Origin: Geodermatophilus poikilotrophus
Lineage (GTDB): Bacteria > Actinomycetota > Actinomycetes > Mycobacteriales > Geodermatophilaceae
Length of the DNA stretch: 64,000 bases
NCBI RefSeq assembly: GCF_900111455.1
Contig: NZ_FOIE01000002.1
Coordinates: forward strand, 248,001-312,000
Reading direction: 5' to 3'
Numbering within the stretch: position 1 is the first letter of the stretch; the number at the start of each line of letters is the position of its first letter. Below the pieces are notes generated by a model, which was not told the origin of the DNA, made no database searches, and saw only the letters and a program-made list of their open reading frames with translations. The position numbers and the translations under genes are program-made. This document shows, piece after piece, positions 27,500 through 34,268 of the stretch.

Positions 27500-27524
27500 G
27501 GACCCGACGTGATGGGGAGACCCC

Positions 27525-27803
27525 ATGGCTCTCGACGACGACGACATGACCAGCACCGAGGGCCACGGCCCGGCCGACGGCGGTGCCGCCGGCGGCGGTT
27601 CCGACGGTGGCGCGGACGGCGGCGCCGACAGCGGCGCCGGCCACGGCCCGGCCGACGGCGGTGCCGCCGGCGGCGGTTCCGATGGCGGTGCCGCCGGCGG
27701 CGCGGACGGCGGGGCCGATGGCGGCGCGGACGGCGGGGCCGATGGCGGCGCGGACGGCGGTGCCGACGGTGGCGCGGACGGCGGCGCGGACGGTTCCGCC
27801 TGA
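27525..27803 (+). CDS. Small Gly/Ala/Asp-repeat peptide, candidate oxygenase substrate
   Basis: 92 residues from ATG 27525, with GGGGAG five bases upstream. A short acidic leader (MALDDDDMTSTEG) is followed by a region made almost wholly of Gly, Ala and Asp: two copies of a block starting HGPADGGAAGGGSDGG, then GADGGADGG units to the end. There is no Cys, aromatic residue, transmembrane helix or signal peptide. Codon third positions are nearly all G or C, which supports this frame over the others. Its stop overlaps the start region of the JmjC/cupin gene, so the two are probably co-translated. I recognise no family. It could be a modified peptide precursor or an acidic metal-binding peptide. 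Confidence 0.65.
   Translation: MALDDDDMTSTEGHGPADGGAAGGGSDGGADGGADSGAGHGPADGGAAGGGSDGGAAGGADGGADGGADGGADGGADGGADGGADGGADGSA
27562..27790 (+). repeat. Internal direct repeats of the peptide gene
   Basis: A 44-bp block (starting GGCCACGGCCCGGCCGACGG) occurs identically at about 27562-27605 and 27641-27684. A 24-bp unit (GGCGCGGACGGCGGGG then CCGATGGC) is repeated in tandem from about 27706. All periods are multiples of three, so slippage would change peptide length but not frame. Confidence 0.8.
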
Positions 27804-29110
27804 CCGAGGACCACACCGCCCAGGGCCGGCCGGATCCCCGGCCGGCCCTGCGTCGGTGCACCGCACTCGACCCGCAGGTCTTCGCCGAGGACCACTGGGC
27901 CCGCCGGCCGCTGCTGACGCGCGCCGAGGAGACGGGCGGCTCCTTCGACGACCTGCTCGACCTCGCCGCGGTCGACGAGCTGCTGTCCCGCCGTGGGCTG
28001 CGCACCCCGTTCCTGCGGATCGCCAAGGACGGCGCGGTCGTCGACCCCAAGCGCTTCACCACGTCCGGCGGCGCCGGCGCCGAGGTCGCCGACCAGGTCT
28101 CGTCCGACGCGGTGCTGCGGCTGTTCGCCGACGGCAGCACCGTCGTCCTGCAGGGGCTGCACCGGCTGTGGCCGCCGCTGATCGAGTTCGCCGACCAGCT
28201 GGCCGCCGACCTCGGCCACCCGACGCAGGTCAACGCCTACATCACGCCGCCGTCCTCGCGCGGCTTCTCCCCCCACTACGACGTCCACGACGTCTTCGTC
28301 CTGCAGGTGGCCGGTGAGAAGCACTGGCGCATCCACGAGCCGGTACTGCCCGACCCGCTGCGCACCCAGCCGTGGAACGACCGGGCCGCCGCGGTGGCCG
28401 CAGCCGCCGAGCGCGAGCCGGTGATCGACGCGGTGCTGCGCCCCGGCGACGCCCTCTACCTGCCGCGCGGCTACCTGCACTCGGCGACCGCGCTCGGCGC
28501 GATCAGCGCGCACCTGACCATCGGCATCCACTCGGTGACCCGGTGGGCGGCCGCGGAGTCCGCCCTGGACCTGGTCCGCGTGCTCGCCACCGAGGACCCG
28601 GAGCTGCGCCGCTCGCTGCCGCTGGGCGTCGACCTCGCCGACCCGGCCGCGGTCGCCGACGACGTCGCGACGGTTGTGACCGCGCTCAAGGGCTGGCTGG
28701 ACCGGGTCGATCCCGCCGAGGTCGCCGACCGGCTGCGGGCCCGCACCTGGTCGCAGGTCCGCCCGGAGCCGGTGGCCCCGCTGGCCCAGGCGACCGCGGC
28801 GGCCGGCCTCTCCCCCGACACCATGCTCCGGCTGCGCCGCCGGCTGCGCTGCCAGCTCCGCGAGGCCGCCGACGGACGGGTCACCCTGGTCGCCGGACGG
28901 CGGTCCCTGGAGCTGCCCGCCGAGACCCGGCCGGCGGTGGCCGGGCTGCTGGCCGCCGGCGAGCTGAAGGTCGCCGACCTGCCCGGGCTCGACGCCGCCG
29001 ACCAGCTCACCCTGGCCCGGCGGCTGGTGACCGAGTCGATCGCGACCGTGCCCGGTGCGACCGCGGAGGACCATGGGGGGCGTGAGCGCGCGCCCGGGAA
29101 CGGATCGTGA
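27800..29110 (+). CDS. JmjC/cupin-4 family 2-oxoglutarate oxygenase
   Basis: About 436 residues. The double-stranded beta-helix core has the Fe(II) triad His159-x-Asp161 (FSPHYDVHDVFVLQVAGEKHW) and His227 (YLPRGYLHSATAL), as in the ribosomal-oxygenase/MINA53/NO66/YcfD group that hydroxylates protein residues using O2 and 2-oxoglutarate. A helical dimerisation region and a winged-helix-like C-terminus follow. No ATG, GTG or TTG exists in frame between the repeat gene and the conserved domain. The first codon that fits is CTG 27800, overlapping the peptide stop as CTGA, so the start is uncertain. It ends 38 bp inside the next gene. The likely substrate is a protein or the adjacent peptide. Confidence 0.85.
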   Translation: MTEDHTAQGRPDPRPALRRCTALDPQVFAEDHWARRPLLTRAEETGGSFDDLLDLAAVDELLSRRGLRTPFLRIAKDGAVVDPKRFTTSGGAGAEVADQVSSDAVLRLFADGSTVVLQGLHRLWPPLIEFADQLAADLGHPTQVNAYITPPSSRGFSPHYDVHDVFVLQVAGEKHWRIHEPVLPDPLRTQPWNDRAAAVAAAAEREPVIDAVLRPGDALYLPRGYLHSATALGAISAHLTIGIHSVTRWAAAESALDLVRVLATEDPELRRSLPLGVDLADPAAVADDVATVVTALKGWLDRVDPAEVADRLRARTWSQVRPEPVAPLAQATAAAGLSPDTMLRLRRRLRCQLREAADGRVTLVAGRRSLELPAETRPAVAGLLAAGELKVADLPGLDAADQLTLARRLVTESIATVPGATAEDHGGRERAPGNGS

Positions 29111-30095
29111 GCCGGCCGGGCTCCCGGGCGCGGGTGCTCCGGCGTCCCCTCCCGTGAGCGCTCCGGCCGACTTCTGCCAGGTCGCGGCAGCGCCCGGACT
29201 CCCCGCGGGACGGCTCGACCCGGACCGCTGCTCGGTGCAGGCGCTGGTCCGCGGGGACTCCGGCGTGGCCACCGCGTCCCCGGCGCAGCGCTGGCTGCTG
29301 GTCGAGCAGCCGGGTCCGTGGGGCATGGACGCTTTGACGCAGTCGCGCTTCGACCCGGCTGCCGCGCCACGGCTGGCGCACCGGGCGCGGGCCGAGGGCG
29401 TGCGGGTGCTGCTGGTCCGCCGTCCCGGCGACCGGCTGGCCGACTCGCAGCGGCGCTGGGCCTACGTCGACGGCCGGCCCGGCGCCGAGGGCGTGTGGTG
29501 GTCGGTCCGCGACACCGACACCCAGCTCGTCGACGTCCCCTGGGACGGGTCGGTGGGGACGCGCACCGACGACCCGCTCTACCTGGTGTGCGCTCACGGC
29601 GGGCACGACGCGTGCTGTGCGCTGCGCGGCCGGCCGCTGGCCCGGACGATGCCCACCGACGACGTCTGGGAGTGCAGCCACCTGGGCGGCTGCCGGTTCG
29701 CCAGCAACGTGCTCGTGCTGCCGCACGGCTTCTACTACGGGCAGGTGCCCGACGACGGCGCCGAGCTGGTCGCCGCGCACGCCGCCGGCCGGGTCGCGCT
29801 GCCCTGGCTGCGGGGCCGGTCGGGGGTGCCCGCGCCGGTGCAGGCGGCCCAGCACACCGTCCGCGCGGAGCTCGCGCTGCTCGGCGTCGACGACCTGCCG
29901 CCGCGTGACGTGCGCCGGCTGACCCCTGCCGGGGTGGACGTCGAGCGGTGGGTGGTCACCCTGGCCGGGCCGGACGGCGACGTGGTCACCGAGGTCGAGA
30001 GCCGCCCGTCGGAGGAGTCGGCGCCGCTGACCTGCCGGGCGACGCACCCCGCGCACGGCCACACCTGGCACGTCCGGCTGCTCCCCGGCGTCTGA
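29073..30095 (+). CDS. Sucrase/ferredoxin-like (thioredoxin-fold [2Fe-2S]) protein
   Basis: About 340 residues from ATG 29073; GTG 29055 and GTG 29082 are alternatives near a GGAGG site. The Suc_Fer-like domain carries Cys-rich segments VCAHGGHDACCALRG and WECSHLGGCRFASN followed by VLVLPHGFYYGQV, which bind an iron-sulfur cluster in a thioredoxin-like ferredoxin fold. It overlaps the oxygenase gene by 38 bp, making a three-gene unit with the peptide. A redox partner role for the oxygenase is inference; family members are otherwise poorly characterised. Confidence 0.8.
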   Translation: MGGVSARPGTDREPAGLPGAGAPASPPVSAPADFCQVAAAPGLPAGRLDPDRCSVQALVRGDSGVATASPAQRWLLVEQPGPWGMDALTQSRFDPAAAPRLAHRARAEGVRVLLVRRPGDRLADSQRRWAYVDGRPGAEGVWWSVRDTDTQLVDVPWDGSVGTRTDDPLYLVCAHGGHDACCALRGRPLARTMPTDDVWECSHLGGCRFASNVLVLPHGFYYGQVPDDGAELVAAHAAGRVALPWLRGRSGVPAPVQAAQHTVRAELALLGVDDLPPRDVRRLTPAGVDVERWVVTLAGPDGDVVTEVESRPSEESAPLTCRATHPAHGHTWHVRLLPGV

Positions 30096-30107
30096 GTCCC
30101 CCCGGAG

Positions 30108-31352
30108 TCAGGCCCCGGCGCCGCCCGGGGCGGGCCCGAGGGCCCCCTGCGCGACCAGCGTCTCGTACACCCGCGACGCCAGCGCCCCGAGCTGGTCCTC
30201 GTCGGGTCTGCTGTTCAAGCCGATGTCGACGATCAGCCCGGACTCCGGGAAGTAGGCGTGCAGGAGGCGGAAGCCGAGGGTCTCGCCCTCGTAGAACCAG
30301 AAGGTGCCCAGGGCGTCGGTCATCTGGGCGACCCCCAGGCCGAAGCCCCTCGGGTCGTCGGGGCCCGTCGCCTCGATGGGCTCCCCCGTCGCCGTCGAGA
30401 CCAGGCTCAGCAGCTCGGCCTGCTGCTGCGGCGGCAGCAGCCACCCGTCGTACAGGGCTCGCTGCCACCGGGTCATGTCGGCCGTCGTGCTCACGATGGC
30501 GCCTGCGCCGCGCGCCCAGGACGGCGAGATCCGGCTGACGTCCCGTCCCCTCAGCGGGGACAGCTCCGGCTCGTCGGTCCGGGTGTAGTAGCCGGCCGGC
30601 ATGCGGTCGGCGATCGCCGGGGGGTAGAGGTGCGAGCGGTAGTACGTGTCCCGGAGTCCCAACGGGACCAGGAGCCGGGCGGAGAGCTGGTTGGCGTAGC
30701 CGGTCCCGGTCACCCGTTCGACGATCATCTCGGCCAGCACGTAGTTGGTGTTCGAGTAGCTGTACCCGGAGGTGGCCGGGGCCTCGACCGCGTAGCCGAC
30801 CAGCTCCGCCGGGGTGAACTCCCGGAGCGGGTCGGCGGCCTGCGCAGTCAGGAAGGCCGGCTGGTCGTCGTAGGTGGGGATGCCGCTGGTCATGTCCAGC
30901 AGCCGCCGGATGGGGACGTCGTGCCACTGCGGGTACTGCGGCAACCACCGGCTGACGGGGTCGTCGATCGAGAGGCGGCGCTCCGCCTCGAGCTGCAGCA
31001 GCAGCACCGAGGTGAACGCCTTGGTGTTGCTGCCGATCTGCCAGAGGGCGTCCGGCTGCACCGGCACCGACCCGCCGAACTCGGTGGTCCCGGCGCTGAC
31101 GTCGATCGTCTCCAGCCGGTCCGGGAGGCTGACGCTCAACCCGGCGGCCGAGACGTGCTCGACCGCCCCGCGCGCCCCCAGGTACTCCTCCAGGTCGCCC
31201 CGCAGTGCCGCCACCAGGGCCGGGTCGGCGCCGACGTCCGCTGCCACCGGTGCGGCGGGCGGGGCCGCTGCGGCACCGGGGGCGAACAGGACGGTCGTCA
31301 GCACCGCCGCCGCGAGGGCCGTGGGGACGGATCGTGCTGGTCTGACGGTCAT
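30108..31352 (-). CDS. Secreted serine hydrolase, beta-lactamase/DD-peptidase (class C-like) family
   Basis: 414 residues. A signal peptide (hydrophobic segment LAAAVLTTVLFAPGAAAA, cleavage near residue 33) precedes the beta-lactamase-like domain. This has SNTK (IGSNTKAFTSVLLLQLEAE) as the SxxK nucleophile/base and YSN in YSYSNTNYVLAEMI. Such extracytoplasmic hydrolases include D-aminopeptidases, esterases and DD-carboxypeptidases, so the substrate cannot be fixed. It is convergent with the preceding ferredoxin-like gene, 12 bp apart. Confidence 0.88.
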   Translation of the reverse strand: MTVRPARSVPTALAAAVLTTVLFAPGAAAAPPAAPVAADVGADPALVAALRGDLEEYLGARGAVEHVSAAGLSVSLPDRLETIDVSAGTTEFGGSVPVQPDALWQIGSNTKAFTSVLLLQLEAERRLSIDDPVSRWLPQYPQWHDVPIRRLLDMTSGIPTYDDQPAFLTAQAADPLREFTPAELVGYAVEAPATSGYSYSNTNYVLAEMIVERVTGTGYANQLSARLLVPLGLRDTYYRSHLYPPAIADRMPAGYYTRTDEPELSPLRGRDVSRISPSWARGAGAIVSTTADMTRWQRALYDGWLLPPQQQAELLSLVSTATGEPIEATGPDDPRGFGLGVAQMTDALGTFWFYEGETLGFRLLHAYFPESGLIVDIGLNSRPDEDQLGALASRVYETLVAQGALGPAPGGAGA

Positions 31353-31453
31353 CGGGGACTCCGCCCTGCCGGGATCGGCACGTCGAGCGCCGGTCGCCGG
31401 GGCACTGTCGTCCCCACCGCCCCAGGGGTCAACGAACGCCGCCGTCCCCGCGG

Positions 31454-32710
31454 TCAGGCGAGGGCGCGGCCCCGCGCGGCGAGCAGCGGGATGGCCAGCT
31501 CGGTCGCGGTGAGTGAGCCGTGGTAGCCGACCAGCCGGCTCGGGCCGGGCTCCTGCTCGGTCGCGACCAGCGCCCAGGTGCCGCGGGCCAGCGCCACGAC
31601 GTCGCCGATGCGCCCCGCCAGGTCGTCGTCCACCGGACCGAAGACGCCGCTGGCGATGGCCTCGTCGCGGCCGGCGACCCAGGCCCGCTCGCCGAGGACC
31701 TCCCGCCACCGTGCGAGCAGGTCGGCCTCGGCCCCGGGCACGGCGTGCAGGTAGCGCGCCCGCGGCTCCCCCGCCAGCAGCCGGACGTCCTCGGTGAGCT
31801 CCGGGGTGGCGTCCAGGTCGAGCCGGGTGCCGGCCGGGACGTCGAGCATGCCGTGGTCGGCGGTGACCAGCAGCGCGGCGTCGTCCGGCAGCCCGTCGAC
31901 GACCTGCTCGACGAGCCGGTCGACGAGGGCCAGCTGGGCGCGCCAGCTGGCCGAGTCGACGCCGCGCACGTGGCCGGTGAGGTCGAGCTCGGCGGTGTAG
32001 CCGTAGACGAGGGTGCGCGGCGCGGCGGCCAGCGACTCGAGCAGGACGGCGGCCAGGTCACCGGCGCCGACGGTGCCGGTGTAGCGCGCGCCGCGGTAGG
32101 CGGCGTTCGACAGCCCCGACCCGCGGAACGCGTAGGGCGCCACGGCGCTGACCTCGACCCCCGCGTCGGCGGCCTGCTCGAAGACGCTGCGCCGCGACAT
32201 CCACACGGCCGGGTCGGGGTCGTCGGCCCACTGGACGTGGTTGAGCGTGCGGTCCTCCCCCGGCACCGCCGTGACGAAGCCGAGGACGCCGTGGCTGCCC
32301 GGCGGCAGGCCGGTGCCCAGGGTGGTGAGGCTGACCGGGGTGGTGCTCGGGCAGGGAGCGGAGAGGTCCCCGGCCGGGGTGGCGAGCCCGGCGAGGGTGG
32401 GGGCGAGGTCCGCGTGCGCGCGGACCAGGTCGGCGCCCAGCCCGTCGACCAGCAGGACGGCGACCCGGCGGGCGCCGGCCAGCGCGGCGCTGAGGCCGAG
32501 CGGGTCGGGCGGCAGGTCGCCGCGCTGCACCGGGACGCCGAGCGCGGTGGCGACGCCCGGCAGGACGTCGGCGAGGCTGGCCGTTCCGTAGCCGGGGCGG
32601 ACCAGGTCGTCGGGGAGTCGGCGGACCCCGTCCGTGGAAGGACCCCCTGCCCCCCTCCCGCTCGCGGGCTCAGGGCGGGACCCGGGACGGGGCCGAGCGG
32701 GCAGGGCCAT
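31454..32710 (-). CDS. Alkaline-phosphatase-superfamily phosphodiesterase/nucleotide pyrophosphatase
   Basis: 418 residues from ATG 32710, coupled to the methyltransferase stop as TGATG. The superfamily metal/nucleophile site is VAVLLVDGLGADLV...CPSTTPVSLTTLGTGLPPGSHGVLGF (Thr nucleophile), and later metal ligands are in TADHGMLDVP and YHGSLT. It probably cleaves phosphodiester or pyrophosphate bonds. The first about 30 residues (ALPARPRPGSRPEPASGRGA) come from a copy of the dispersed palindrome lying in frame; I see no good later start, so the element seems to have become coding. Confidence 0.85.
   Translation of the reverse strand: MALPARPRPGSRPEPASGRGAGGPSTDGVRRLPDDLVRPGYGTASLADVLPGVATALGVPVQRGDLPPDPLGLSAALAGARRVAVLLVDGLGADLVRAHADLAPTLAGLATPAGDLSAPCPSTTPVSLTTLGTGLPPGSHGVLGFVTAVPGEDRTLNHVQWADDPDPAVWMSRRSVFEQAADAGVEVSAVAPYAFRGSGLSNAAYRGARYTGTVGAGDLAAVLLESLAAAPRTLVYGYTAELDLTGHVRGVDSASWRAQLALVDRLVEQVVDGLPDDAALLVTADHGMLDVPAGTRLDLDATPELTEDVRLLAGEPRARYLHAVPGAEADLLARWREVLGERAWVAGRDEAIASGVFGPVDDDLAGRIGDVVALARGTWALVATEQEPGPSRLVGYHGSLTATELAIPLLAARGRALA
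32626..32692. repeat. Dispersed palindromic repeat, copy 7, inside the phosphodiesterase 5' end
   Basis: Outer arms CCCCGTCC (32626-32633) and GGACGGGG (32685-32692) are perfect. The centre is degenerate (CCCGCTCGCGGGCTCAGGGC). It forms the N-terminal codons of the phosphodiesterase gene. Confidence 0.75.
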
Positions 32711-33468
32711 CAGGGGCGGGTCGCGAGCAGGTGCAGGCCGGCGGCGACGTCGCGGTAGGGCGAGCTGCCGGCCAGCGCCAGCTCCAGCCGGCGGACCGCG
32801 TCGGGATCGGCGCCGGAGGTGACGTCGAGCAGGTCGCTCACGACGGAGACGCCGCGCCAGGTGCCCGGCTGCAGCCCGGCGGCCTCGACCAGGGCGATCA
32901 GGTCGTCGGGGCTGAACCGGCGACGGGCGGGGCGGCGGGCACGGCGCGGCGCGGGGTCGCGGTCCTCGAGCAGGGCGAGGGCCTCGACCGGGTGGCCGGC
33001 GACCGCCCGGGCCAGCACCGCGCCGGCGCGGTTGGCCGAGGCCACGCTGGCGGTGCCGCCGGGGCGCAGCGCGCGGGCGAGCTCGCGCAGCGTGGTGGCG
33101 GGGTCGTCGACGACCTCGAGCACCGAGTGGCACAGGGCGAGGTCGTAGCTGCCCCCGCCGGTCTCGCCCGCGGGCACGACCTGGTGCAGCTGGTCGCCGT
33201 CGCCCTGCACGCCGCGGACCCGCGCCCCGACGCCGGCGTTCTCGGCCCGCCGGCTCAGCGTGGCCAGCGCGTCGGCGCTGGGGTCGACCACGGTGACGTC
33301 GTGGCCGAGCCGGGCCAGCGGGACGGCGAAGTTGCCGCTGCCGCCACCGACGTCGAGGACCTGCAGCCGACGGCCGGCCGCGACGAGCGGGTCGAGCGCG
33401 GCCCAGACGGCGACCGCGCGGGTGGGCAGCTGGTCCGCGGCGGACGAGGTGGGGGCAGACGGCGGCAC
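32710..33468 (-). CDS. Class I SAM-dependent methyltransferase
   Basis: 252 residues. Rossmann-fold motif I is LQVLDVGGGSGNFAVPLARLG (about residues 35-55), motif II VTVVDPSADALA, and motif IV YDLALCHSVLEVVDDP. It is a SmtA/UbiE-like small-molecule or tRNA methyltransferase; the substrate is not evident. Translation is coupled to the phosphodiesterase through TGATG, so the two may work in one pathway. Confidence 0.88.
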   Translation of the reverse strand: MPPSAPTSSAADQLPTRAVAVWAALDPLVAAGRRLQVLDVGGGSGNFAVPLARLGHDVTVVDPSADALATLSRRAENAGVGARVRGVQGDGDQLHQVVPAGETGGGSYDLALCHSVLEVVDDPATTLRELARALRPGGTASVASANRAGAVLARAVAGHPVEALALLEDRDPAPRRARRPARRRFSPDDLIALVEAAGLQPGTWRGVSVVSDLLDVTSGADPDAVRRLELALAGSSPYRDVAAGLHLLATRP

Positions 33469-33554
33469 CCGTCGGAGCCTAGTGGCGGTCGGTGCCGCGC
33501 ACCGGTCCGTTCACGGGAGGACGCCGGACGGCGGTGTACCCGGGCACCACGCGG

Positions 33555-33603
33555 CCCCGTCCCGGGCCCGCCGCGAGCCTGCGAGCGATGGGGGCAGAGG
33601 TCC
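33555..33603. repeat. Dispersed palindromic repeat, copy 8 (3' of VOC gene)
   Basis: CCCCGTCC (33555-33562) followed by CCGCGAGCCTGCGAGCGATG. The right outer arm is decayed. It ends just before the stop codon of the VOC gene. Confidence 0.72.
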
Positions 33604-33607
33604 TTCC

Positions 33608-34087
33608 TCAGGCCGAGACCCCGTCGGCCGCCCGCTTGATCTCCTCGATGTCGATGCGGCGCATCTGGAGCATCGCCTCGGTCGCGCGACGGGCGCGACC
33701 GGGGTCGGGGTCGTTGAGCAGGGTGGTCAGCTCGGTGGGCACGACCTGCCAGGAGACGCCGAAGCGGTCCTTGAGCCAGCCGCACATGCTCTCCTCGCCA
33801 CCGTCGGTCAGCCGGGTCCAGTAGTGGTCGGCCTCCTCCTGGTCCGCGCACATGATCTGGAAGGAGATGGCCTCGGTGAACGGGAACTGCGGTCCGCCGT
33901 TGAGGCCGACGTACTCCTGGCCGTCGAGGGTGAACGAGACGGTCATCGCGGTGCCCTCGGGCATCGGCATGCCGGGCCCGTAGCGGGTGACCTCGCCGAT
34001 CGCGGAGTTCGGGAAGATCGAGGTGTAGTGGCCGGCGGCCTCCTCGGCCGCGCCGTCGAACCACAGGCACGGGATCTGCTTGGGCAT
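33608..34087 (-). CDS. VOC family (PhnB-like) protein
   Basis: 159 residues (MPKQIPCLWFDGAAEEAAGH). Vicinal-oxygen-chelate fold of the PhnB/3-demethylubiquinone-methyltransferase-like group, with YTSIFPNSAIGEVTRYG, MTVSFTLDGQEYVGLNGG and the C-terminal SWQVVPTELTTLLNDPDPGRA. Members are often metal-dependent or binding-only; the role is unknown. It is monocistronic, with palindromic repeats on both sides. Confidence 0.85.
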   Translation of the reverse strand: MPKQIPCLWFDGAAEEAAGHYTSIFPNSAIGEVTRYGPGMPMPEGTAMTVSFTLDGQEYVGLNGGPQFPFTEAISFQIMCADQEEADHYWTRLTDGGEESMCGWLKDRFGVSWQVVPTELTTLLNDPDPGRARRATEAMLQMRRIDIEEIKRAADGVSA

Positions 34088-34212
34088 CGGGGTGTCCTCT
34101 CGTGGGCGGGGCGGCCGGTGCGGGTGCCGAGGAGTAGACCGCCGTCCGGCCCGCAGGTCATCGGTCGCCGCCGCGCGGGTTGGGCTGCGACCGCGGTGTC
34201 GGCCCGGGCCGG

Positions 34213-34261
34213 CCCCGTCCAGAGGCTCACCGCGAGCCTGCGAGCGGTGAGGAGGACGGGG
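34213..34261. repeat. Dispersed palindromic repeat, copy 9 (reference copy, 3' of dnaE2)
   Basis: Best-preserved copy. Outer arms CCCCGTCC (34213-34220) and GGACGGGG (34254-34261), inner arms CTCACCGC (34226-34233) and GCGGTGAG (34244-34251), loop GAGCCTGCGA. It lies 8 bp after the dnaE2 stop codon. Confidence 0.9.
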
Positions 34262-34268
34262 TCCTTCC

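Noticed and set aside
27443..27799. Arg-rich frame upstream of the JmjC gene as an N-terminal extension
   Set aside because: It is the out-of-phase reading of the GADGG repeat; the peptide frame has the better codon third positions and ribosome-binding site.
27525..27803. RTX-type calcium-binding repeats in the Gly/Ala/Asp peptide
   Set aside because: The nonapeptide GGxGxDxUx with its hydrophobic residue is absent; the unit is GADGG without large residues.
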